A stretch of 64,000 bases of DNA from the NCBI GenBank assembly GCA_021234155.1, contig JAJEKV010000104.1:2055900-2119899 (forward strand). Direction: 5' to 3'. The position numbers and the translations under genes were made by a program. Of the stretch, positions 23,332-36,419 are shown piece after piece. The notes beneath the pieces are model-generated. The model was not told the origin of the DNA. It ran no database searches and saw only the letters and a list, made by a program, of their open reading frames with translations. Each line of letters opens with the position of its first letter. Position 1 is the stretch's first letter. The DNA comes from Isoetes taiwanensis (Eukaryota > Streptophyta > Lycopodiopsida > Isoetales > Isoetaceae).

Positions 23332-23539
23332 TTGTTGTATGAACCATTATCAATAACGATAATGGAAAATAAACAATGTTAGTTGAAATAGAAACTCACA
23401 ACCATTGATTGATCACTTGAGTATGCAAGATTTCAAGTTACGTATACTAAACCAATAAGAATTGCATTGCCCATAGAACCATTCACACTTCTCTATTTTC
23501 ATGATCTAGGGATGATGAAAAAGCCATAAGAAATGGACC

Positions 23540-23625
23540 TAATACCCCAAGGTGGGGGCAAGGGGGTATTCGACTTGTGGAATAATTAAGGGGGTATTCA
23601 ATTTGTGGAATAAGCAAGGGTATTC
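23540..23625. repeat. GGGTATTCG motif cluster, partial (A/B junction)
   Basis: Left part of the motif cluster, cut off at about 23625 where unit B begins. It marks the duplication junction. Confidence 0.75.
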
Positions 23626-24600
23626 AAACGTATTGCTCCTGCTGGGCCATGATGTGAACTTCGGCTGGTGCGACCGCGAGCACGCTTGAGGGGCCATCGA
23701 GTGAGGTGCCACCACGATGCCAGTAGGCGAAGGCATCGTGAGACTGACCCCTTGTCGCGAAGAGGGTTACTTACTTCCATGCATGCTCTTAGGTTTCCAT
23801 AGTAGTCGTTGAACACACCCGATAGTCGGCTACCTAGATCGCGGATGAGGTCATGGAGGGTACAAAGTAGGCCAACCATGGCTGAGTGGCTAGGTATAAT
23901 GATGGGGCACTTACACCCCCAACTTTAGAGGCCCATAACTTTTTAACCATAGATAATTTAAGGGCAATTTTTCTCGACAAAGCTTATGTCATATATCGAT
24001 TAGGTATCCAATGACACTTGGATTAATGCCATCGACCATTTTTTTGACATTTTAATGGGTGCACTTTAAGCGCGCCGGAACATGGCAACCCCAAATTATT
24101 TAACCCCCATCCTATTTGAACAAAGAAAAATGTAAAGAATAACATGGTAAAAAAGAACTGCATGCTCAGGTAGGCATCTCCTGTTATCAGAAAGAATCGG
24201 GTGAAAGCTTTTATAAAGGAGCGGTGAAGCGGGTGAAGCGGCTATCATACTCGCTATTCTCTGTTATCTTTTAACATCAAACCAATTTGATTTTCTACGA
24301 TGACGTATTTAATAATAGCAGCTGGACATCAACTTCATTCGCTTCAACCACTCGAACCAGCTTCAATAATTTGCCACTTTAAAAATGCTAAAACGGAAAA
24401 AGGTATAGCTTTCACTTTCAGGACGCTGCTCGATCCGCTCTATAAGCCACACAAGCCGGCAAGACAAGGCACAAGGCTATCTGTTGAAACAAATTCAAGT
24501 GTTTGTGCCACAAGTATGCCTCTCTATCATGCAGAAAAAGAATAATCTTTAAGCCAACAGCACAGAACTGTTGAAAGAGATGAGTTAGATTTTGAGGACT

Positions 24601-24861
24601 TCAGGAGCCTGCACCAGATCTTGCAGTATATTCATGAACAAGATATGCAAATAACGATTTCTGAATCCTCCAATAATTTTGCAGGTGCATCATACTCTTT
24701 CACCTTCCCTGTTTTACACAATTCACATCACCCATGTTAATGAACTCCATTCTCTGATTACAATACTATCAAAAGTAGTAGTAGAGAACACAGTAGATAA
24801 CATACCATTATCCATGACTATAACTTTGTCACTGTTCATGACAGAAGGTATTCTATGTGCA
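24601..24861 (-). pseudogene. ABCC transporter 3'-end fragment (unit B)
   Basis: Copy of 14793-15052. Last exon 24718-24601, then the end of the previous exon, 24806 to about 24861, cut at the same base and followed by the same GTACGACGAGGCAAG sequence. One extra T near 24662 shifts the last-exon frame. The shared breakpoint shows that the truncation predates the duplication. Confidence 0.85.
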
Positions 24862-25139
24862 ATTCTATGTACGACGAGGCAAGTTCATTTCCTCAGATAT
24901 TGCTTTGGGAGAAAACAAAACTCTGCTTCGATTGAGTTGATGCCAGATAACCCATGCTCTTCTTCTTCTAAATTGTCAGCCGAAATAGAATCAAGGGCAA
25001 CATTGTGGGAGCTTTTACAAGGGACTCCAAATCTGTCCCATGCTTCAGAAGCTTTTGTAAGTCCCCAATTCCAATCTTACCATCACGCATAACCCGGGTA
25101 GACAAGGATTGATGATCAGAAAATTTCCAAGATTCACTG

Positions 25140-27020
25140 GAATTTGTCCTGAACTTTAGTGAATCATGGGGAATCTAGGTGAATCTTGGAACAATCTTTG
25201 AGAATGTAGGGGAATCTAAGAGATTGTATGGGAATCTCCGAAAATCTTTAAGAATCTAGACGTAATCCAAGGGAATCTTCATAATTTCTTTGAGAATATA
25301 AGGGAATCTAGGGAATCTTTATAGAATATGAATGAATCTAAGAAAATCTACATAGAATATTGAGAAATATATGCTAATCTTGAATAGTCTTTTGGGAATC
25401 TAGAGAAATCTTTGTAGAATCTTTTAAAAATCTAGGGAAATCTTCCACGCTTAGTGTGTTTTGCGTGGTCGGCTTCAAGCAGCCTTGGTAAAGCATTTAT
25501 GGTTGCCTTCAGAACCCTCCTCCTCTATGTTTCCATCAAATGGCTATAACTTCTGCCTTTCTCTCGCTCTGAGCTTTCCAAATGAGTGGTGCCTCTGGTA
25601 TCCTTTCGGTCAGAGTTGAGCCAATGTGATGAATTCCAAGAATCTTCTTGGAATCTTCTAATTTCACTAATCTATGATAATTCACGCAAAACTGGGAATT
25701 TTATTAATCATAGAGAATCTAAAAAGAATCTCAAGAGAATCTTAGGGAATCTATGAGAGCTCTAAGAGAATCTAGGGAATCTTTAAAGAATCTAAGAAAA
25801 TCTAAGGAGAATCTACATAAAACCTTGGGGAATCTAGAGGAATCTTGGGATAATGCTTGGGAATCTAGGAAGAGGGAATCTTGATGGAATCTTGAGAATT
25901 TTGTGAATCTTTGTAGAACGAGGAGAATCTACATAGAATCTTGAGGAATCTAGAGAAATCTTTGGATAATCTTTGGAAATCTAGGGGAATCTTTGTAGAA
26001 CCTTAAGAATCTATGGAACCTTTGTAGCATCTTAGGGAATCTAGGTGAATCTTTAGCACTGGGTGTGTTTTAAGAGGGAATCTTCATAAAATATTGGACA
26101 ATCTATATTGGACAATCTTCATAAAATATTGGACAATACTAGAATCTTGAGGAAAATCTTGGGATAATCTTTGGAAATCTAGGGTAATCTTTGTAGAACC
26201 TTAAGAATCTATGGAACCTTTGTAGCATCTTAGGGAATCTAGGTGAATCTTTCGCACTGGGTGTGTTTTAAGAGGGAATCTTCATAAAATATTGGACAAT
26301 CTAAGGTAATGTTTATGGAATCTTAGAGAATTTAAGAGAACATTAATGGAATATCAAAGCATCCAGGGGTATCTTTTTAGAGTCTTGAAGAATCTAGAGA
26401 AATCTTTATAGAATCTTCATTCGACTTGGATTTGGCTTCTAGTCAAATTTGTACAGTCCCTCTTGAGAATCTAGTGAATCTTGATGGAATCTTGTAGAAT
26501 CTAGGGGAATCTTCATAGAATCTAAAGGAATGTAGGAGAATCTACATAGAAACTTAGGGCATCTAGAGGAATCTTAAGATAATATTTGAGAATCTAGGGT
26601 ATCTCAAGAGAATACTAGAGAATCTATGGAATCAAGAGATTTTTGGGAATCAAAGGAATCTTCAAAAATCTTTGAGAATCTAGAGGAATCTTGATGGAAT
26701 CTTGGGGAATTTAGCTTAATTTTCTTAGAATCTAAGAGAACTTAGGGGAATCTACATAGGATCTCGAAGAATCTAGAGGAATCTTTGGAAATCTAGGGGA
26801 ATCTTTGTATAACCTTAAGAATCTAAGGAATCAAAGGGAATCTTTCACACTTTGAAAGTGTATTTTGCAGGGGAATTTTCATAGAACATTGGAAAATCTA
26901 AGGGAATTTTTAGGAATCGTTAAGGAGTCTTGGGGAATATAACGAACATTGATGGAATCTCAAAGAATCTTGAGAAATCTTTTCAGAGCCTTCTAAGAGA
27001 ATCTTTAAAAATCTTCATCA
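25140..27020. repeat. GAATCT-rich repeat array (unit B)
   Basis: Near-identical to 15340-17215, including the interruption (about 25440-25620) and the GCACTGGGTGTGTTTT phrases. Differences are mainly small indels. Confidence 0.88.
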
Positions 27021-27494
27021 GATGGTATGTCCTTTTAAGTCTTGATATTACTATCTTTTTCACTGTATTGGCACACCGTTTTGCACTAATATGGCTGAGA
27101 TTTGTGGTTGGCTAAATGGAAATTGCGGGGGTCCAAATCCATGGGCCTTTAAATTATTTATTAAGCAACAACAAATCATCATTATTTGCTTTGTTATTGT
27201 ATGTTTTAACGTAGGAACTTGTTTTGTATACAAGTTATAACTCAAACTAATAATGGAAATTGAATAAACATTTACCAATTTGTTGTATGAACCATTACCA
27301 ATAATGATAATGGAAAATAAACAATGTTAGTTGAATAGAAACTCACAACCATTGATTGATCACTTGAGTATGCAAGATTTCAAGTCAGGTATACTAAACC
27401 AATAAGAATTGCATTGCACATAGAACCATTCACACTTCTCTATTTCATGATCTAGAGATGATGAAAAAGCCATAAGAAAACTTAAAATTGAACC

Positions 27495-27855
27495 TAATAC
27501 CCCAAGGTGGGGGGGTAAGGGGTATTCGACTTGTGGAATAATTAAGGGGTATTCGATTTGTGGAATAAGCAAGTGGCATTCGACTTGTGGGATAAGCAAT
27601 TCGACTTGCACAATACATGCCATAGTTTAGATGAGCCCAATACCCCCTTGGGTATTTGACTTGTGTAATGCAAGTGTGAGTTTAGACGAGTCTAATACCC
27701 CCTTTTTAGGGATAGGAGGTCCGGCGGGCGAAGGAGAAATGGGAGGTATTTGACTTGCCCAATATCTACCCGGAATTGAGGGTATTCGACTTGTAGAATA
27801 AGTGTGCACGAAAAACCACGAAGTCTAAAGACCCCTATTCCACGAGTCTAATAAT
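27495..27855. repeat. GGGTATTCG motif cluster (unit B)
   Basis: Copy of the cluster at 17690-18040 with the same inverted layout. It contains GAGCCCAATACCCCCTTGGG, the uninterrupted version of the site hit by the 23.4-kb element. Confidence 0.8.
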
Positions 27856-28299
27856 TTCCTAATCCTAGTCCAAATTAGAGCCAATAAATGCACCGTAAAA
27901 ACAATGACTGAATAGGAAATGTTTTGAGAACGTGGATTGTGTATTTGAACAAAGAAAAATGTAAAGAAAAACATGGTAAAAAAGAAGTGCGTGCTCAGGT
28001 AGGCATCTCCTGTTATCAGAAAGAAGGGTGAAAGCGTTTATAAAGGAGCGGTGAAGCGGCTATCATACTCGCTGTTTGTTCTCTGTGTATCTTTTTAACA
28101 TCAAACCAATTTGATTTTCTACGATGACGCATTTAATACTAGCAGCTGGACATCAACTTCATTCGCTTCAACCACTGAACCAGCTTCAATAATTTGGCCC
28201 ACTTTAAAAATGCTCCAACGAAAGAAGGTATAGCTTTCACTTTCAGGACGCTGCTCGATCCGTTCTATAAGGCACAAGGCTATCTGTTGAAACAAATTT

Positions 28300-29440
28300 A
28301 AGTGTTTGTTGAAACTTGACAAGCAAAAAATACCGACAAGAAGAGAGCTGCATTAAGTGCCAGTCCATAAGAAAGAGAGAGGCCGACACGATCTGCATGA
28401 GCCCAGTGAATACAAAAATATTAGGCAAGGCAATAACAAAATACAACCGTCATCTATGTCAAATATTTTACCTGGTCTGACAACATTTTCTGGCAAAAAC
28501 ACAAGCAATAATGTGGATGCACAAAGTACTGTTGTACCAAGCATCTCCAGTCTGTGTCCAAACCACTCATTTGCAGCATTATTGTGAAAATCCATACATA
28601 TGTTAGCATTCACATGCTTGAGGTTCATGTGAGAGAAGTCTTGCTCTTTCTGGAAGCATCTGATTGTTGTGAGGCCGGCCAATGACTCTGAAAAATGAAA
28701 AATTACTGGAGCCTTCGTGATTGAATCTAAACGTGTAAGCTCCCTTGATGTCGCAATAAAAAATGCCTATAATGTCATATGCTTACATTTAATACTTCAG
28801 TGCAATTCAGTTAATTCAAATGTTGACATACCTGATATGATTTATACAACCAAGCAAGTGGCAATATAAGAAAAATAATTGGCCATGTAACTTGGCAGGT
28901 AACAACTAAGGTACTGAGGGTTGCCATATAAAGCGACATAGCAGCTACAGAAAAAAAGGGTAGAAGGATATCCAGCATTGTTTGGTCTGTTGAAAACTGC
29001 AAAAAAATTGTAAGCGCTGTTTAGGTAGCACAAAAGCATCCGTGGCGCCCAACAGTGATTATGCTACCATAAAATAAGTTGGTTGATAACCTCTTATCCT
29101 ACTTAGTATTCTTCCAGAAGGAAGGAAGGAAGGAAGGAAGGAAGGTACTTTTATCGTCCACGGAGACCAATCGGTCTATGAGTTGTGTCAAAAAAGGACA
29201 TGGGTGCTCTAAATATACTTTGCAACATGTCAAAAAAGAAAATTTGTGTTGTCTTCAGTCCCACGATACAAAAGATGATCGCTCGAGCAATTGCAAAAAA
29301 CCAAGACGCCAATGAGATGAAAAAATAGACTTCGATGAACAAAGAGGGATTAAATTGGTGTTCTCCAGAGGTCTGATCAGAAAGCCAATAGTCACTGCAT
29401 ACTAGAAGTGATTGCCATATTATCTGCACAACTATTATCA
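28300..29440 (-). pseudogene. ABCC second transmembrane domain fragment (unit B)
   Basis: Copy of 18498-19605 in better condition. The first exon reads SDYWLSDQTSGEHQFN, then ISLASWFFAIARAIIFC, then QSIFRAPMSFFDTT, matching the start of ABCC TMD2. The next (about 28996-28832) encodes STDQTMLDILLPFF to YKSYQ. The third is open through [17 protein letters not shown], where unit A has lost a base. The last encodes [15 protein letters not shown] and breaks at ACQVSTN. Splice borders are intact. It is a fragment only, with no nucleotide-binding domain. A GGAA microsatellite lies at about 29117-29145. Confidence 0.88.
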
Positions 29441-30003
29441 CGCAAGTGCTGGCCAATCATATTCTTTAGTCACACAAAAATTACATGGGAATTCGAATTT
29501 ACTGCAATTAGGAATAATGAATGATGTGCAAAAAGGCCGAATTTGCCACATTTTTTCCATTTGGCGCACAGTCCACAAAATATATTGCTTTAATTTGTCT
29601 TAAACACACACAACCATTTTCCATTATTTGTAGATAGGTTTTTCCTAGACTATGTAATTATCATAATGCTCTATATATGTACGCATTGCGTCAGATTACA
29701 AACAAGCAGCCATTTTGCATCATTGATAAAGTATACTTTGCTTACGTATTACATCTTATTATCCCAGAAGCATATTTTCGTCGATTAATCCATCATATCA
29801 TGCCTGATTTCAGATTCTTGGAGAAGTCCACACCCATAAACTTAGCTAAATAGATTGATACCTGACATACAAATGGAGCATACTAGGTACAAATTTACAA
29901 ATTAACTGTTGCAATATTTTGTCATTATCAGGCACTGAGGTAATATTACTCATCTTCCTTTGGACAATTTGTTAACAGTGTTGAGCAACTGAGGGGTCAC
30001 AAC

Positions 30004-33000
30004 ATGAAAGGCCAAGGTGGCCAGAATCAATCAGTGGCAAAGGAGAGAGGTCACCCAAAGCAAGTACAATGCATATCCATCTTAAGGTCCCTTTATTTAC
30101 GTCCATTGTTTATTTAATTCATATTTCTTGCATTTCGCATTCAATAGATTACCTCTACCTCTTCCAAATGATACCGTGATCAGTGACGCAAGGAAAATTC
30201 TAAAGCGTCGTGAACAGCAGCGAGAATACCAGGCTAAGAAAAAAATCAAGAAGACTAATACAGAAGGAAAAGACGAACAAATTTCTACACCCCTAAAACT
30301 CACACCTAGGTATGAACTATGGATTTAGGTTCTCAATTCATTGTCGTATGTGACACTAGTAATTGTGTGCTTCAATAACAGTCAAGAGCCAAGCTCAAAC
30401 ATCGAACAAAACGATGCAAACACTGGTATTGACTACGAATGCACACTGGTATGGACTACGAATGCAACAAGGAAAAGGCAAATTCCAGGTATGTATGTAT
30501 ACTAGTTATGTAGTTCAATCTCTTAAACACATGAAACGTAATGCTTTTTTCCATCGTCAATTCACAGCACTGAAACATTGCATAACTGTCTTATAAGAGA
30601 TGAGGATATGCCAAAACCATCAGGCACAAAGAAAAGAGGCCGTCCAAGGTGAGTAAAAATGCTATTACGAATAGAAGTCTAGAACTCTATTATATTTAAA
30701 TTAAGTAGATCTCGTGCGTTCATTTGGTAGCAATATCCTATTTAGTTTTAACTTTAAAAAGTTTTCACATCGTCATGTATACGCAATCTATATGTAGAGA
30801 TCTTATTAGATTTAATTAGTGTCTGTTTAATTTTATCTTTAATAGGCTACCTACAGCTGCGTTAGAAGGGCTTCCTGACGATGAAATGAAGAAGATTCTT
30901 AGTCGTTGAAAGTACCAGCAAGAATATAGAGCTAAAAAAAAGGCTAAAGGAGCTTGCTGCATCACCGACCACCCAAATGCCAACATGCTCAAAGCACCTA
31001 CGCTCTGTTGGCCCAACGAGCAAGGAAAAGAGTGATGTGCACAAAGTACGTAAGAGATGTCGCCGACATACCAAGAGCTGTCAAACACAGAAACATGTAG
31101 AATCAGGTTCCACGGAGGTCATATCAGATGTTGGCCTCCGTAGAACAAAATTGCCAAAATACAATAATCACTAATCCCGATACGTCGAATTATAATACCT
31201 CAAGTGGCCATTGGCAAAAGCAAATTGCTATGATGCAACAGGTCATGAAACCTGCAGGACATGAACCATTAAGCTGGACAAAGAAATGCAATATATGCCA
31301 GATTGACTTGTTGGATTCTGAGAACATGTCATTTTGCTGCAACAATGGTCGTCGTTTACTGCCATCCATTGAGTCTCTACCTCGAACCTTAGAAGAACTT
31401 TATTCGACACATGAATTTGCCGACAGCTCGCGCATTGTGAATAATTTATTCTGTTTCACCGCCTGGCGTGAAAGGCGATTTCATGAACCTAAAGATGCCA
31501 TCATCTCTTGCAATCATGGGTCGCACATACCATCGGCTCCTATCTGCAAGCGCACCCAAAAGTACTCTTCACTGGTATATATATGACAGCTCGATGAGGT
31601 ATACCATTGCTACCGACATACAGGTCCCATATACATGGATCATACTAGTTGCCGCAACTTTGAATACCATGAATCCATATGTTAGACAATTGAGAACAAT
31701 AAAGGAATTACATCCTGCGTCCACAAAACTCACCCTCGCAGATCCTTCCACATCGGATGAAATAGCCGCTATTGTACATGCCAATAACAGTGTTACTATA
31801 AAACCCAGAACTGCGATGATTTGGATGCGGCATGATCATGAGCCCGTATTCTTGAGTATCCTTGATCCTGCATATGAACCTCTTCAATACCCGTTATTTT
31901 TCCCACATGGAACATTGGGATGGAACCCACACAATGACCAAAACATGTCTCAAATAGATTGGTATTAAACTAAACTACTTCATGAACCACGATTTTCATA
32001 AGATAAGATAAGATAAATTTTTACGTCCACGGGAACCCAACGGGTTATGGGACGGCACATGCAAGGGCAACAACCCATCTAAAGCCTGGGGACTAGGCCC
32101 CATCACCAAACACAATAACCAAATATTAAAAGGCTACCAAGAATAAGATAAGATAATGAGGGAGATTGTGTGGTGAGTACCTCGTTGACATGTACTCCAG
32201 AGTCGAAGAAGAGCGCCCTAACCATATTGTAACTAAGGGATATCGAATGAAACCCCGATGCAACATGAAGACGACAATGACGATGAGGATCCCGATGCGC
32301 ATCATAAAACTCTACCAGCATCCTTCTGAGGTTCTAGACGATGGTGTGATGTTCAAGTAGCAGATGCTCTTGCGCTTGCAAGGGTCAAAGGAAGACCGAG
32401 CTTCTTTATAACTATGACAACGAATCCAGCATGGCTAGAAATAAAATGTAAACTACATCCAGGCCAAAATGCATCTGACAACCCTATGGTGGTTGTTCGG
32501 GCGTGTCATGAATCCAACATACAAAGAACATTATTCGAAAGTATCTCGGACCCATATCCTACATGATGCACATCATTGAATTTCAAAAACACGGATTGCC
32601 CCACGGACACATCGTTGTAAAGACAGAGCATGAAATCCCAATAGACATGATCGATAATCTAATCTTCGCAGAACTGCCAGCAGACCCACACTGAGAGCTC
32701 AGGTTGAGAAGTACATGATCCATAGACACACAAAACGTTGCCTCAACTAAAATAATAAATGCTGCTACAAATACCCGAAGCCATTGAATTCAACAACATA
32801 CATCGACGAGAAAGGATACGTACAATATAGACGACGAACAGAAGCAGACGTAAACGTTGTTCCATACATCCCATTTCTATTGAGAGAACTGGACTCTCAT
32901 GTGTATGTAGATATTGCATCAACCGTATATGTATTTGCATACCTTTACGGTTACATATACACAGGCTTCGATATGACTCGTTTTCACATTGATTCTACAA

Positions 33001-33140
33001 AGCAGACGTCCACCACAAATATTCCGAACTAGTCTATTGTAGCAAACAGTACTGACCAAAATAACACGAAGAATGAAATCCAAGATTATATCTCTGCACG
33101 ATACCTATCATCCATGGAAGCCACATGGAGAATCATGTCC
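30004..33140 (+). pseudogene. Helitron Rep protein with AT-hook modules, truncated (unit B)
   Basis: Begins at an ATG at 30004 (MKGQGGQNQSVAK). Exons with GT-AG borders carry a basic ILKRREQQREYQAKKKIKK block (about 30180-30250), an AT-hook GTKKRGRPR (about 30625-30648) and a second EYRAKK block (about 30920-30955). A zinc-binding segment (KKCNICQIDLLDSE, then CCNNG) and LDPAYEPLQYPLFFPHG (about 31864-31915) follow. The Rep part has FFITMTTNPAWLEIKC and the HUH-like IIEFQKHGLPHGHIV (about 32571-32615), then YIDEKGYVQYRRR, VVPYIPFLL and YLSSMEATWRIMSH. The Pif1-type helicase is absent. Several frameshifts and stops. It is followed at once by ABCC-associated repeat DNA. Confidence 0.85.
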
Positions 33141-33349
33141 CATTGTTGTATGAACCATTATCAATAACGATAATGGAAAATAAACAATGTTAGTTGAAAT
33201 AGAAACTCACAACCATTGATTGATCACTTGAGTATGCAAGATTTCAAGTTACGTATACTAAACCAATAAGAATTGCATTGCCCATAGAACCATTCACACT
33301 TCTCTATTTCATGATCTAGGGATGATGAAAAAGCCATAAGAAATGGACC

Positions 33350-33504
33350 TAATACCCCAAGGTGGGGGCAAGGGGGTATTCGACTTGTGGAATAATTAAG
33401 GGGGTATTCGACTTGTGGAATAAGCAAGGGGTATTCGACTTGTGGGATAAGCAAGGGGGTATTCGACTTGCACAATACATGCCTTAGTTTAGACGAGCCC
33501 AATA
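33350..33504. repeat. GGGTATTCG motif cluster, left half split by the giant element
   Basis: Four motif copies end at GAGCCCAATA (33504). The right half of the same cluster resumes as AATACCCCCTTGGG at 56939, so this unit was interrupted by the 23.4-kb insertion. Confidence 0.82.
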
Positions 33505-33533
33505 AACAAAGTTTAAAATGAAACGACTTATTT
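33505..33533 (+). repeat. Left TIR of the giant element
   Basis: Starts AACAAAGTTTAAAATGAA and continues to CTTATTT. It matches the reverse complement of 56911-56938 with a few mismatches and one gap. A hairpin, GGAATCTTT-G-AAAGATTCC (33556-33574), lies just inside, and a related GGAATCTTTCAAA lies inside the right end (about 56889-56901). Confidence 0.8.
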
Positions 33534-33931
33534 GGTTGCAACGCACTTCAAAAAGGAATCTTTGAAAGATTCCCTAAAATTCCCTTAAAAAAGTCCATTT
33601 TTAAGATTTTTTTGTGACAGGTGTGACAATTTAGGTAATTTAGGTACCTTTTTTGAGGGGTTGATTGAACATAACTTCCATGCAAAAATTTTAAATAGCA
33701 ATTTTCATCCTCCTAATTTAGAACCAAAAATAGTTACTTATATAAAGTGTAGCAAAAAAGGGGCAATAAAAAAAATAGCAAGGGTAGTAGATTGACAACG
33801 AAGTGATATATTCAAGGTTGTGAAAATTGTACAAAATTATGAACAAAATTGTCAAAAATATAGGACATTTTGACAAACACTCATCACCGCACACTTTTTG
33901 TTCTTTACATGTTCGAAGTCATCGGACAAAC

Positions 33932-36377
33932 TTACATTTTGCAAAGAATATCGATGCATCTCATCCTCGACTCATTTAATCCCCGATCACTTGAGCCTTC
34001 ATCCTCGACTTCACTCTCAAAACCGGATGTATTTGAACTATCTTCTTCCTCACCGTCTACAAGTGAGTCTTCATCATCATCTTTTTTGGCCACCTTTCTA
34101 GGTTGTTTGTCTAATCCACATGCCGACCTTATTAAAGTTTGAGTGACCATACGTAACTTATTAGCAGCAGTAAGAACAAAGTCATATGCAAGAACCTTTA
34201 CTTCAGCTAGATCTATGACAGCAGTGTTTGCTTTGGACTTTGCTCTCTTTCCTACTCCTGTTTTTATCATCTCCAAAGTATAACTCCCACTGAAAGCATT
34301 GGCAGCATTTGTTCTCATCCAGTGCACATTTAATTGAGTGGGAATTCCATCCTCTCTTGTTACCTTCTTCAAGATTTTAGCTAGCTAGCGTAATGGCTTC
34401 CCAGATTCATCATTATCACCGGGACAGCTATGAGCATTCCTTTCAATCTCCGAGGCCAACCGAGACTCGAGCAACTTGTTGTGCCGTGCGTCTGGGGCCA
34501 GTGTACATGACTCTGTCATCTTCATCTGAGCTAGCCATGATCTCTACATATTCCTCTTGATTCTCAACTTGCACAGGGAGAGTTTGCCTAGATGGCCAGT
34601 TGAATGTAACTGGTCTTCGACCTTGTAATGAAGCTTCCAACATGTCACGTTGCCGAGAAAAAAACTGAGGCCACCATAAAGCATCTGCCTCCCCAAAGTG
34701 GTTAGAGCACGACTGAATACTTGTCTCAATATAATCCAATGATTTGTTTGAGTCAAATGCTCTTTCCTCCTTTTTACTCTTTGTGATTTCTTTCAAGCTT
34801 TTTAGAGGCATTTGCTCTGCAGAGAGCATAGAACTAGTATTGGGGATGGTGCGAATGAATTGAATACCTGCTCCTGGCTGCCACTGCAAGGATGTGGCAT
34901 ATTTCTTTTCTTGTAAGATGGCCTTGCCATCTACAAGTGAAATTTTGATCTGATGCTGAAATGTAATGTTTCTCAAGGGCTCAATAGCACAGTGATCCAG
35001 TTGATCTCTCCGAAAAATCCATTCCTTGAAATCATAAGTTTCTTCTAATAACTCGATGTCTGGACGAGGATTGTAGGAATCTTGGATAACCTCAATCATT
35101 GCTGGTAGGCTGAGAGCTTTTTTTCGAGCAAGACGTTTAGAGAACCTACTGAACATCTGATCAATTTGATCGTGTGTATGACCAACAAGCAGGAAACCAA
35201 TCTTCACCTTCTTGAAGATTTGTTTCTCAACTAGCATAGCACAATAAGCAAACGCCGCCTGATTCTTATTTTCTCTTGTCGTGTTGTCTAGCTGAAGATA
35301 TATAGAACCGGTGGTATATGTTCTAGATTGGAAAGAAGCTTATTCAATATTGTGATAGTGAGATTTGGATCAGCATGAATGTTTGGATAGTTCAAAAATG
35401 CCTTGCAAGATAGTTTTCCATTAAATACCATAGCACCAACAACATGCAGGTGTATGAAATCTTCTTCAGCAGCATCCTTAGGCACATTGACAAAATGTGG
35501 TAGGGTGGTCTTCTTCTGGTCCATTCCATCAATAACAACCGATATGTAGTTGAGTGGTTGTTCCAGTGCTTTCTTCCTATGTTTTGTCAATTTTCTCCTT
35601 TCCAAAGATTGTTGTTCTCTTCGGTTGTTGTTTCTCTTTTCAATGCATCTGAAATGAAAACATGTTTAGAAAAGAACCTACTTTTAAGTAGAACTAGGCA
35701 AGAACACGCCCCGAAGCTTACTTTTAGTGTGAAGTGTCCTTGCATTTTGTCTCCGAAGCTTTTAATTCGAGCATGTAGCACAAAATAGACATCCGGTGCT
35801 TTCTAGGAATGGACACGAAAAAACTTTTTTTTCCGAGAGCACACATGAAGTAAGAGTAGCGACATGGCGCTTCTCCAAAATTCAACACACATGTCCTTAT
35901 AATTATCGTAGACTTCACGTTTCGCGAAGTTGTCACCAAGTGGTACATGGGGCTGTTAGGGGTTTCTCGCAAGACTCCTTAAAGAAACCTTCCATCCGAG
36001 GAAACACATTGAAGGGCATGAATTCGGATATACCTCCCCGAATGGCGGTAGTCATTAATGCCCGGATTCTTGTCAAGCCTTTTCTTCTTGCAGCGGTCAA
36101 GTCGCCTGCCGCCTAAAGCATGAATCAATTTAAAGGTTGTTTGACGGACGGTTGTGGCCACCAGTATTGTAAGTAAACTTCTCACCATAATCCGCCTAAT
36201 ATTGAAGGCTAAGTAGCCCCTTTGGTCTAGCAGAGTCATTGAACTGTAACTATCACGAATCAACCTCAATTCCTTTAGTCCAATCTTAAGCAAACAACGT
36301 TGAGAACAACAGTGCTTTGTATGTGTTGCCCTCAAGTGAGCCTCGTCCATGAGTTTCTTTCTTTTTGGGTTGTACAT
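33932..36377 (-). pseudogene. DUF7869-type transposase-like protein, frameshifted
   Basis: Several minus-strand blocks fit one gene. 36377-35979 (starts MYNPKRKKLMDEAH) has a Cys motif, HTKHCCSQRCL. 35650-35290 has NYISVVIDGMDQKKTTLPHF. Next come LQLDNTTRENKNQ and FLLVGHTHDQIDQMFSRFS, then a C-terminal part to 34443. A last acidic block (34372-33932, KKDDDEDSLVDGEEEDS) follows after a frame change and stop. DGMDQ, LDNTTRENKN and GHTHDQID are the hallmarks I associate with the plant DUF7869 family, a probable DDE-like transposase. The frame breaks at a 2-bp AT insertion (VLYI versus VLYLQLD) near 35299. Probably the element's own transposase. Confidence 0.72.
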
Positions 36378-36419
36378 GCTTTCTTGTGTAAGTTACGCTT
36401 TTAAGATTCTTACTTGCGT

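Larger units (their letters stand above)
13822..23640 (+). repeat. Tandem duplication, unit A (about 9.8 kb)
   Basis: From GGGCCATGATGTGAACTTCGG at 13822 the sequence matches, in the same order and orientation, the unit starting at 23644. Contents in order: unrecognised TE-like DNA, ABCC 3' flank and last exons, GAATCT array, GGGTATTCG motif cluster, second copy of the ABCC 3' flank, ABCC membrane-domain exons, truncated Helitron, partial motif cluster. Differences from unit B are mostly 1-10 base indels. Unit A is the more damaged copy where I compared them in the Helitron and the ABCC exons. Confidence 0.92.
23644..33500 (+). repeat. Tandem duplication, unit B (about 9.8 kb)
   Basis: Direct copy of unit A with the same internal breakpoints, so it arose by duplication of an already scrambled unit, not by independent insertions. 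The A/B junction lies within about 23617-23643, inside the GGGTATTCG cluster. The right end is cut by the 23.4-kb TIR element inserted at 33504/33505; the missing remainder of the motif cluster resumes at 56939. Confidence 0.92.

Noticed and set aside
13822-33504. Two independent Helitron insertions each capturing ABCC
   Set aside because: All internal breakpoints are shared between units, so a tandem duplication (or assembly duplication) is simpler.
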